Assembly (NCBI GenBank): GCA_028571885.1
Contig: JAPVVU010000012.1
Location: 1 to 19,176, forward strand
DNA length: 19,176 nucleotides
Direction of reading: 5' to 3'
DNA from: Gammaproteobacteria bacterium
GTDB lineage: Bacteria > Pseudomonadota > Gammaproteobacteria > GRL18
Shown here: positions 1 through 6,196 of the stretch, one piece after another
How positions within the stretch are numbered: position 1 is the stretch's first letter
How the letters are laid out: each line of letters starts with the position of its first letter
The notes under the pieces: generated by a model
Told to the model about the DNA's origin: nothing
The model's database searches: none
What the model saw: the letters and a program-made list of their open reading frames with translations, nothing else
Position numbers and translations under genes: made by a program

Positions 1-32
1 CCCACTACTGCAACATCATATTCTTTTGTCAT
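1..32 (-). CDS. asd: Aspartate-semialdehyde dehydrogenase, N-terminal fragment (cut by window edge)
   Basis: Only the first 11 codons, on the minus strand, lie in the window; they read MTKEYDVAVVG. This matches the beginning of aspartate-semialdehyde dehydrogenases, where a short lead-in precedes the Rossmann-fold strand and the NADP-binding GATGxVG loop. An AGGA Shine-Dalgarno sequence sits about nine bases before the ATG. The gene lies 76 bases downstream of leuB on the same strand with no hairpin between them, and leuB-asd is a common order in gammaproteobacteria. The enzyme would reduce aspartyl phosphate to the semialdehyde on the path to lysine, threonine and methionine. The call rests on 11 residues plus context, so a different Rossmann-fold protein is possible. 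Confidence 0.7.
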   Translation of the reverse strand, partial: MTKEYDVAVV

Positions 33-108
33 TAATTTTATCCTGACTTTGTCAATTTATTAAACTGTATAATCGTATTTTATAAAGAACTTTATCAATA
101 ATGACTCT

Positions 109-1188
109 TTATGCTATTAAAGCTGCAACGACTGCATCACCCATTGCTTCAGTACCAACTCTGGTATCACCTTCTGTATAGATATCCGCTGTTCTTAGTC
201 CCTGATTTAGAACATCTTCAACAGCCTTTTCAATCTTAAGCGCTAAATCCTCATTACCCAGAGAATAACGCAGCATCATAGCAACGGATAAAATAGTTGC
301 CATTGGATTGGCAATATCCTGGCCAGCAATATCAGGTGCAGAGCCATGAATAGGTTCATACATGCCTTTCTGATTTTTATCCATAGAGGCTGATGGCAAC
401 ATGCCTATTGAGCCTGTCAGCATGGCAGCACAGTCAGATAAAATATCACCAAACATATTCGTTGTGACCATCACATCAAATTGTTTTGGCGCTCTGACTA
501 ATTGCATCGCAGCATTATCAACATACATATGGCTTAATTCAACATCAGGATATTCTTTACTGATACGAATCATCACTTCCCGCCACAATTCTGTACATTC
601 CAGCACATTGGCTTTGTCGACTGAACAGAGTCTTTTATCCCGCTTCATAGCCGTTTCAAAAGCAACATGAGCAATGCGTTCTATTTCAGACTCTTTATAG
701 ATAAGTGTATTAAACCCTTGTTTTTCATTATTTTCAAGTGTTCTTATACCACGAGGCTGACCAAAATAGATACCCCCTGTAAGTTCACGAACGATCATAA
801 TGTCCAAACCAGAAACAACCTCTTCTTTTAAAGTAGAAGCATGCGCAAGTTGAGGATATAAAATTGCAGGTCGCAGGTTGGCAAAAAGTTCTAATTCAGA
901 TCGTAAACCGAGCAGCCCCTTCTCAGGACGTACAGCAATATCAAGTGATTCCCACTTGTAACCTCCGACAGCACCTAATAAAACCGCATCGGCCTCTTTT
1001 GCCAGTTTCAATGTGACCTCAGGTAATGGTGTACCTGAATCATCATAAGCAGCACCACCCACAAGTCCATTTTCCATCTCAACATCAAGACCAAAGTCTT
1101 TTTTTAAACAGTTCAGGACTTTAACAGCCTGAGCAACGATTTCTACACCAATGCCATCACCCGGCAACACTGCTATTGTTTTACTCAT
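109..1188 (-). CDS. leuB: 3-isopropylmalate dehydrogenase
   Basis: This 359-residue protein has the normal length of LeuB, the cytosolic NAD-dependent enzyme that oxidises and decarboxylates 3-isopropylmalate to 2-oxoisocaproate, the third step specific to leucine. Visible signatures are the N-terminal LPGDGIG, RELTGGIYFG near residues 134-143 with the catalytic tyrosine at 141, VDKANVLE with the lysine at 192, and YVDNAAMQLV. Metal-ligand aspartates are expected around 224, 248 and 252. The NAD-binding segment YEPIHGSAPDIAG is intact. It follows leuD by 69 bases and precedes asd on the same strand, so it is probably co-transcribed with leuCD. The Shine-Dalgarno sequence is weak (GAGATAG). 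Nothing is truncated. Confidence 0.97.
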   Translation of the reverse strand: MSKTIAVLPGDGIGVEIVAQAVKVLNCLKKDFGLDVEMENGLVGGAAYDDSGTPLPEVTLKLAKEADAVLLGAVGGYKWESLDIAVRPEKGLLGLRSELELFANLRPAILYPQLAHASTLKEEVVSGLDIMIVRELTGGIYFGQPRGIRTLENNEKQGFNTLIYKESEIERIAHVAFETAMKRDKRLCSVDKANVLECTELWREVMIRISKEYPDVELSHMYVDNAAMQLVRAPKQFDVMVTTNMFGDILSDCAAMLTGSIGMLPSASMDKNQKGMYEPIHGSAPDIAGQDIANPMATILSVAMMLRYSLGNEDLALKIEKAVEDVLNQGLRTADIYTEGDTRVGTEAMGDAVVAALIA

Positions 1189-1257
1189 TTTTCTATCTCA
1201 TTATTTTTGCTAAAGCCCATTAACGTAAAATTCCAGTCTATCTGTATAAAATGACGA

Positions 1258-1905
1258 TTAATAAAGCCAGGGGGTTATTTCTTTTTGTTTCTTCTCATAC
1301 GCACGAATATCTTCTGCATGTCCCAGAGTCAATCCAATCTCATCCAGACCTTCCAATAAGCAATGACGACGGAATTTATCCAATTCAAAACTAATATCAA
1401 TATTAGCCACAGAAGAAGATTCTGATGTGATTTTTTGCTGTTCAAGATCAACAGTAAGTTGAAATCCTTCGTTTGCAGCCACTGTAGCAAACAACTCATC
1501 AATCATTGTCTCAGGTAATATTATGGGCAACAGACCATTTTTAAAACAGTTGTTATAAAAGATATCGGCAAAACTTGGAGCTATTATGACTCGAATACCA
1601 TAATCTTCAAGTGCCCATGGAGCATGTTCCCGGGAGGAACCACAACCAAAATTATCTCTGGCAAGCAATATTCTGGCATTTGCATAGCGAGACTTGTTGA
1701 GAATAAAATCAGGATTGATCGGACGTTTTGAATTGTCCATACCGGGTTCACCATGATCTTTATAGCGCCATTCATCAAATAAATTGGGGCCAAAACCACT
1801 GCGTTTAATGGATTTTAAAAATTGTTTGGGAATAATTGCATCAGTATCAACATTTGCCCGATCAAGGGGCACTGCAATCGCGGTCATTTTTGTAAACTTT
1901 TCCAC
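1258..1905 (-). CDS. leuD: 3-isopropylmalate dehydratase small subunit
   Basis: LeuD is the small subunit of isopropylmalate isomerase, which with LeuC interconverts 2- and 3-isopropylmalate in leucine synthesis. The sequence contains VPLDRANVDTDAIIPKQFL near the start, NFGCGSSREHAPWAL in the middle, and PSFADIFYNNCFKNGLLPI, all typical of the swivelling domain. I chose a GTG start at 1905, giving 215 residues, because AAGGAG lies six bases before it. An in-frame ATG at 1887 would be 24 bases from that site. The reading frame stays open further upstream to 2073, but that stretch lies inside leuC and is not expected to be translated. The Shine-Dalgarno sequence overlaps the leuC stop codon, which suggests translational coupling. 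Confidence 0.95.
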   Translation of the reverse strand: MEKFTKMTAIAVPLDRANVDTDAIIPKQFLKSIKRSGFGPNLFDEWRYKDHGEPGMDNSKRPINPDFILNKSRYANARILLARDNFGCGSSREHAPWALEDYGIRVIIAPSFADIFYNNCFKNGLLPIILPETMIDELFATVAANEGFQLTVDLEQQKITSESSSVANIDISFELDKFRRHCLLEGLDEIGLTLGHAEDIRAYEKKQKEITPWLY

Positions 1906-1915
1906 ACCAGACTCC

Positions 1916-3319
1916 TTAAACTTCTTTAATATTAATAAAATGTCCTGCGATAGCCGCAGCTGCTGCCATAGCCGGGCTGACCAGGTGTGTTCGACCACCC
2001 TGCCCCTGACGACCTTCAAAATTTCGGTTCGAAGTTGAGGCACATCTTTGCTGAGGTTCAAGCCGATCAGCATTCATGGCCAGACACATTGAACAGCCGG
2101 GTTCACGCCATTCAAAACCAGTCTCCAGGAAAATCTTATCCAGTCCTTCCTTTTCAGCCTGCTGTTTAATTAACCCGGAACCAGGTACAATTATAGCTTG
2201 TGTGATTGTACTGGACACTTTTTTACCTTTAACAACTTCAGCTGCAGCTCTAATATCCTCTATGCGGGAATTTGTGCAGGAACCGATAAAAACGACATCC
2301 ACCGACACTTCTGAAATTGGCTTACCTGCTGTCAGCCCCATGTATTTAAGAGCAGCTTTCATACCTTCTTGCTTGACTGGATCCAGTTCCATTTCTGGAT
2401 CCGGTATAGTTTCATCGATAGCTATCGTCATTTCCGGAGAAGTTCCCCAGGTCACCTGAGGTTTAATATCAGCGGCATCAAGAATAACGGTTTTATCAAA
2501 CTCAGCATCTGCATCAGAATAAAAATTCCGCCAATATTCCACTGCCTGTGACCAATGTTCTTCTTTAGGGGAATAAGGTCTGCCTTTTACATACTCAATT
2601 GTCGTATCATCCACAGCAATCATACCGGCACGTGCACCGGCTTCAATTGCCATATTGGATATAGTCATGCGCCCTTCCATAGAAAGTGAGCGAATAGCAT
2701 CACCAGCAAATTCAATCGCAAACCCTGTTCCACCAGCCGTCCCTATTTTGCCAATGATAGCCAAAATAACATCTTTTGCGGTGACCCCTGCATTTAACTG
2801 GCCATTGACCTCAACGCGCATATTTTTCGATTTTTTCTGAATCAAACATTGCGTAGCTAAAACATGTTCCACTTCAGATGTCCCTATGCCAAAGGCCAGC
2901 GTACCAAAAGCACCATGAGTTGATGTATGAGAATCACCACAAACCAGTGTCATTCCCGGCAGGGTTGCACCTTGTTCAGGACTCACTACGTGAACGATAC
3001 CCTGACGAATATCATCCATTTTAAATTCAGTAATGCCGAATGAATCACAATTTGAGTCTAATGTGTCTACCTGAAGCTTTGAAATTGGATCAGCAATACC
3101 CTTTTCACGATCAGTTGTTGGTACATTATGATCAGGCGTGGCCAGATTAGCTGTAAGTTTCCAGGGTCGACGATTGGCCATTCTCAAACCTTCAAAAGCC
3201 TGGGGTGATGTCACTTCATGGATTAATTGACGATCAATATACAGTAATGAGGTACCGTCATCATTTTCACGGACAACATGGCTATCCCATAATTTATCAT
3301 ACAAGGTTTTGGCACTCAT
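1916..3319 (-). CDS. leuC: 3-isopropylmalate dehydratase large subunit
   Basis: LeuC is the [4Fe-4S] large subunit of isopropylmalate isomerase and works in the cytosol with LeuD. The predicted 467 residues match the family. Cluster ligands are visible as the cysteine in FIGSCTNSRIEDIR (about residue 348) and the pair in EPGCSMCLAMN (409 and 412). VCGDSHTSTHGAFG and NRNFEGRQG are also typical. The ATG at 3319 follows AGGAGA with a spacing of about seven bases. The frame extends to 3367, but the added residues are not family-like and lack a ribosome site. It is the first gene of the leuC-leuD-leuB-asd unit and is divergent from a LysR gene. A repeat element begins 78 bases upstream of the start. 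Confidence 0.97.
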   Translation of the reverse strand: MSAKTLYDKLWDSHVVRENDDGTSLLYIDRQLIHEVTSPQAFEGLRMANRRPWKLTANLATPDHNVPTTDREKGIADPISKLQVDTLDSNCDSFGITEFKMDDIRQGIVHVVSPEQGATLPGMTLVCGDSHTSTHGAFGTLAFGIGTSEVEHVLATQCLIQKKSKNMRVEVNGQLNAGVTAKDVILAIIGKIGTAGGTGFAIEFAGDAIRSLSMEGRMTISNMAIEAGARAGMIAVDDTTIEYVKGRPYSPKEEHWSQAVEYWRNFYSDADAEFDKTVILDAADIKPQVTWGTSPEMTIAIDETIPDPEMELDPVKQEGMKAALKYMGLTAGKPISEVSVDVVFIGSCTNSRIEDIRAAAEVVKGKKVSSTITQAIIVPGSGLIKQQAEKEGLDKIFLETGFEWREPGCSMCLAMNADRLEPQQRCASTSNRNFEGRQGQGGRTHLVSPAMAAAAAIAGHFINIKEV

Positions 3320-3397
3320 ACACTTCTCCTGACGGCGTATTCCTGAAAAATCCGGTGATGCAAACAAGTTTAATCGTTTCTATTATCAAGTTTTTAA

Positions 3398-3546
3398 GTA
3401 ACTATTCAGCGTGTATTTCTAAATGACCGCTGTTGAGCCTATGGTCACTTGTTTTTCTGACTTTGAGAACTCGCTGCGCTCAAACAATCAAAGTCAGAAA
3501 AATAAGCAACCACAGGCTCTTTATAAATAATATGCTGAATAGCTAC
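3398..3546. repeat. MITE-like palindromic repeat, left copy
   Basis: A 149-bp element has terminal inverted repeats GTAACTATTCAGCG and TGCTGAATAGCTAC. Inside is a long imperfect stem of about 31 bp, one arm ending TTTTTCTGACTTTG and the other beginning CAAAGTCAGAAAAA, around a loop containing CTCGCTGCGCTC. The direct repeat GTTTTTAA lies exactly outside both ends (3390-3397 and 3547-3554), as expected for an 8-bp target-site duplication. A second copy, inverted, lies at 18953-19113. It matches with seven substitutions and one 12-nt insertion. There is no coding capacity, so it would need a transposase supplied in trans. It sits in the gap between leuC and the LysR gene. Confidence 0.85.
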
Positions 3547-3577
3547 GTTTTTAATTTAATAATAATATCGTCTAATC

Positions 3578-3583
3578 TATAAT
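3578..3583 (+). promoter_or_regulatory. Possible -10 box for the LysR gene
   Basis: A perfect TATAAT occurs on the plus strand, 112 bases before the LysR start. The corresponding -35 position (about 3555-3560, TTTAAT) is a poor match and lies just beyond the left repeat and its flanking direct repeat, so the insertion may have replaced the original -35 region. This is a motif match only. Confidence 0.35.
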
Positions 3584-3612
3584 AACTCAAATCCATTTTA
3601 TTCATATTTTAC

Positions 3613-3627
3613 ATAACTAATAGTTAT
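3613..3627. promoter_or_regulatory. LysR-type operator candidate (T-N11-A dyad)
   Basis: ATAACTAATAGTTAT is a perfect 15-bp dyad about an unpaired centre. It contains the T-N11-A pattern (T at 3614, A at 3626) used by LysR-family regulators. It lies 69 bases upstream of the LysR start and downstream of the possible -10 box at 3578, a position suited to autoregulation. It is now about 294 bases from the leuC start; without the repeat and one copy of its flanking direct repeat the distance would be about 137 bases. The call rests on the motif and position. Confidence 0.5.
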
Positions 3628-3695
3628 ATGTTATTCGTTGTTCAACTGAGCCAAACGACTCATTAAACTCAATAGCAAAAGAAGGAACAGTGATC

Positions 3696-4628
3696 ATGGA
3701 TATCCCGTCAATTGAAACATTCCTGAGTGTTGCACAGAAACAATCTTTTTCTTTGACAGCAGAATCTTTATATCTGACTCAGCCGGCAATTAGTAAAAGA
3801 ATTGCTTCTCTGGAAATGGAGTTAAACTGTAAATTATTCGACAGGATAAAGAAAAAAATTATATTAACTGAAGCTGGACGCTTGTTTTTACCTCGGGCAC
3901 AAAACATTATTGATGAACTTAAAGCAGGAAAAAATTCTCTTGCTGAAATGGGTGGTATTGTTTCAGGGGAATTAGCAATGGCCACCAGTCATCATATTGG
4001 TTTACATCACCTTCCCCCTGTTCTAAAACAGTATGTCAATGAATACCCGCAAGTTAATCTGAAACTGGATTTTATGAATTCAGAATCAGCCTGTCTTGCA
4101 GTAAAAAATGCTGAAATTGAATTGGCAGTCATCACTTTACCTAACGAGCCTGCATCTTGTCTCAATTTAGTCAAAATCTGGTCTGATCCGATGACTATTG
4201 CTATTAATAACGAACACCCTCTATTAGAATCGTTTGCAGAACGTTCTATAGACAAGAAGGCCCATAAAAATAAAGTGGCAAAAGAAATTGTATTTAATCA
4301 AAAAGATTTGCAGCAATTAACACAATACCCGGCCATATTACCTGAAATAGGTACCTACACCAGAGAATTACTGGATGAATATTTTTCAAAATTTGATATT
4401 GAACTGCAAGTTAAATTATCTAATAATTTTCTCGAGACAATAAAAATGATGGTGAGTGTTGGTCTTGGCTGGAGCGTGCTGCCACAAACATTAATTGATA
4501 ACACAATGACAACTATAAAAACGCCAGGTTTCACGGCCAGCCGTTCATTGGGTATCGCAACTCATAAAAACAGAACGCTTTCACCAGCGGCTCAAAAAAT
4601 GTTTAATCTGATCACAAAATCAGAGTAA
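3696..4628 (+). CDS. LysR-family transcriptional regulator, probable regulator of leuCDB
   Basis: This 310-residue protein has the LysR layout: an N-terminal winged helix-turn-helix (about residues 2-60, with LTQPAISKRIASLE as the recognition region and the usual LFDR turn) and a periplasmic-binding-protein-like effector domain from about residue 90 to the end. I chose the ATG at 3696 because GAAGGA lies about nine bases upstream; a GTG two codons earlier is too close to that site. It is transcribed divergently from leuC, an arrangement seen for leucine-operon regulators in other proteobacteria, so control of leuCDB is likely. The effector cannot be read from the sequence; by analogy it might be 2-isopropylmalate. 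A CysB- or unrelated-type role remains possible. Confidence 0.9.
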   Translation: MDIPSIETFLSVAQKQSFSLTAESLYLTQPAISKRIASLEMELNCKLFDRIKKKIILTEAGRLFLPRAQNIIDELKAGKNSLAEMGGIVSGELAMATSHHIGLHHLPPVLKQYVNEYPQVNLKLDFMNSESACLAVKNAEIELAVITLPNEPASCLNLVKIWSDPMTIAINNEHPLLESFAERSIDKKAHKNKVAKEIVFNQKDLQQLTQYPAILPEIGTYTRELLDEYFSKFDIELQVKLSNNFLETIKMMVSVGLGWSVLPQTLIDNTMTTIKTPGFTASRSLGIATHKNRTLSPAAQKMFNLITKSE

Positions 4629-4676
4629 AGATCCTATAAAATATATAGTTCTAAGTAATTCAGTATTAATCATGGC

Positions 4677-4698
4677 ATTTCAGTTATCATCCTGAAAT
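4677..4698. other. Small hairpin after the LysR gene, weak terminator candidate
   Basis: ATTTCAG (4677-4683) pairs with CTGAAAT (4692-4698) across an eight-base loop, about 50 bases after the LysR stop codon. No T tract follows on the plus strand, so it is not a convincing intrinsic terminator. It may simply be AT-rich chance structure. Confidence 0.25.
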
Positions 4699-4739
4699 AA
4701 AACCTGCCGCAAATTAAATTAAACATATAAATTAAAAAA

Positions 4740-4789
4740 TTTGCACAAATTGTCATGATCTTTGCACAAAATGTCATTAACTTTATACT
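4740..4789 (+). promoter_or_regulatory. Promoter with 21-bp direct repeat upstream of the PPC-domain gene
   Basis: Two copies of TTTGCACAAA followed by TGTCAT start at 4740 and 4761, exactly 21 bp apart (two helical turns), and agree at 17 of 20 positions. The core TTTG-CA-CAAA is itself a dyad, so the pair looks like tandem operators on one face of the helix. The second copy contains a possible -35 TTGCAC (4762-4767), followed after 16 bases by TATACT (4784-4789). The regulator is unknown. Confidence 0.5.
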
Positions 4790-4898
4790 GAAAGCCATGT
4801 TAATTAGCCATTGAAGGCATACACTCTATAGTAAGTGAGACTTTTTCAATAAAAGTAACTTTTAAACTGAAAATCTTAAGTATGTGAGGAGCACCTTT

Positions 4899-5315
4899 AT
4901 GAAACACAGTTTATTTGCTCTGACCTTATTACCTGTACTTTTGAGCAGTTCTATCACTTATGCCTCAGACGCTGTGCCAATGGACATCTATTCTGAAGAT
5001 ACCATTATTGAAGAAATTGCATACAAAAAATGGCATTTTTATAAGATTGAGGTCGAAGATCCGGCAAAACTTACTGTCAAGCTGAGAAAAATCAGTGATG
5101 ATGCGGATTTATATGTCTCCCGTTCAAAAAAACCTTCTCTGGATGAGTTTCAATGTGCGCCGCTTAAATCAAGCTCATCAATTGAAACATGTCGCATCAC
5201 CAGCCATACCGCAGCAACCTGGTATATTGGTATCTACGGTAAAACGAAAAGTGATTATAAACTGAACGTCCAGACAGATGAATTGAAACAAGTATCACAG
5301 AACAATGTCAAATAA
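4899..5315 (+). CDS. Small exported PPC-domain protein
   Basis: A 138-residue protein with a clear Sec signal peptide (residues 1-22, ending ITYA before SDA) and a single beta-sandwich domain of the bacterial pre-peptidase C-terminal type. Supporting motifs are WHFYKIEV (about 45-52), the DDADLYVS strand (68-75) and TWYIGIYGKTKSDYKLNV (107-124). Two cysteines, at about 86 and 98, could form a disulfide. PPC domains usually sit at the end of secreted proteases; here the domain stands alone, so a structural or ligand-binding role in the periplasm or outside the cell is more likely than catalysis. AGGAG lies seven bases before the ATG at 4899; an upstream in-frame GTG at 4884 overlaps that site and was rejected. 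The gene is monocistronic. Confidence 0.8.
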   Translation: MKHSLFALTLLPVLLSSSITYASDAVPMDIYSEDTIIEEIAYKKWHFYKIEVEDPAKLTVKLRKISDDADLYVSRSKKPSLDEFQCAPLKSSSSIETCRITSHTAATWYIGIYGKTKSDYKLNVQTDELKQVSQNNVK

Positions 5316-5348
5316 ATCTCTTGCAAATTCAGCCTGTCAATAATTGTG

Positions 5349-5378
5349 TTTATTTACGAATCCTTTATTTACGAGTCC
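5349..5378. repeat. 15-bp tandem duplication across the ynbE-ydbL stop codon
   Basis: TTTATTTACGAATCC (5349-5363) is followed directly by TTTATTTACGAGTCC (5364-5378), with one mismatch. On the minus strand the second unit encodes the last residues and stop codon of the YnbE-YdbL gene, and the first unit repeats that ending downstream. It reads as a small slippage duplication. Confidence 0.7.
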
Positions 5379-6033
5379 ATTGCCCGGATTTAGACTGATA
5401 CATCCAGCCTGATGAAATCTTGTTTATCCATGTCTTACTAAATGTCTTTTGTATATCAGATTGCCACTCAGGATGTCCATTTGCATTCGCTATTTCTGCA
5501 TAGAGAGCCAAACGGTCTCTATTTTCCGAATTTATCAGTTTTTTAACAGTTGATTTTTGCTTCATAGACAAACCAGCATTACTGACACTGGCAATCAAAC
5601 CATTATTGGTAAAACCTACCGCACCAGAGCTATAAAACGGACGCAGCTTCGGCTGACGCTTTTCCATATTCTTGCGAATAGATCGTATTTTTGGAGTATT
5701 AATCGAAATATCTGCCTGGGCTGCTTCTGCTGCAGGAATGATAAAATTAACAATTGCCAGCAATGCATTCGATGGAAAAGGACTGGAATTTAACTGGCTT
5801 TGCTTATTAATACTGTCGTTATTAATCTTGTTGTCTGTGTTTTCCTTCTGATTAACATCAGGATCGACTGATTTTAATACATCGTTAACAATTTGTTCAG
5901 CTGCCTTTTCAGCGGCTGCTGCTGGAAAATATATATTAATCGTCACACAGGAAATAACCGTTAAACTAATCAGCATGACTGATAGCAGTTGATGAAGAGA
6001 CTGTTTATTATAAAATAGAGAACGTGTTTTCAT
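5365..6033 (-). CDS. YnbE-YdbL fusion lipoprotein (DUF1318)
   Basis: A 222-residue protein joins two proteins that are separate in E. coli. Residues 1-60 resemble the outer-membrane lipoprotein YnbE: a signal peptide ending LTVIS, a lipobox cysteine at 29, then CVTINIYFPAAAAEKAAEQI. Residues 61-88 are a polar linker rich in N, D, K and S. Residues 89-105 are hydrophobic and end IIPAAEAAQA, like a former signal peptide. Residues 106-222 are YdbL-like (DUF1318) and end SKSGQWTRK. In E. coli YnbE and YdbH are reported to form an inner-to-outer-membrane lipid bridge, with YdbL as a periplasmic modulator. The upstream ydbH-like gene fits this. I chose the ATG at 6033 with AAGAG upstream; the frame is open to 6087, but the added residues only encode a 15-bp repeat and lack a good ribosome site. 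Confidence 0.82.
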   Translation of the reverse strand: MKTRSLFYNKQSLHQLLSVMLISLTVISCVTINIYFPAAAAEKAAEQIVNDVLKSVDPDVNQKENTDNKINNDSINKQSQLNSSPFPSNALLAIVNFIIPAAEAAQADISINTPKIRSIRKNMEKRQPKLRPFYSSGAVGFTNNGLIASVSNAGLSMKQKSTVKKLINSENRDRLALYAEIANANGHPEWQSDIQKTFSKTWINKISSGWMYQSKSGQWTRK

Positions 6034-6038
6034 TTTTT

Positions 6039-6068
6039 CAACTCTTATTGTATCAACCCTTATTATAT
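6039..6068. repeat. 15-bp tandem repeat just upstream of the ynbE-ydbL start
   Basis: CAACTCTTATTGTAT (6039-6053) and CAACCCTTATTATAT (6054-6068) are adjacent 15-bp units with three mismatches, and a partial third unit (CAACC) follows at 6069. On the minus strand they form GTTGATA-type units directly before the chosen start codon and in frame with it. The copy number could therefore alter the leader, or an N-terminal extension if an upstream start is used. Confidence 0.6.
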
Positions 6069-6196
6069 CAACCATAGCCTTCACCATTACTTAAGTTATA
6101 TTTATGCGCTAAATCTATAATTCAGACTCAACTTTAATAAAAAAACAATAAAAAAATTATGCCACATAGAGACTGAATCAAAACTGAATAGAATAA

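Noticed and set aside
1906..2073. Longer LeuD reading frame with an extra N-terminal segment
   Set aside because: The extra codons overlap leuC, do not resemble LeuD, and a strong ribosome site sits directly before the GTG at 1905.
3320..3367. Extended LeuC start at 3367
   Set aside because: The added residues are unlike LeuC and the ATG at 3319 has a well-placed AGGAGA.
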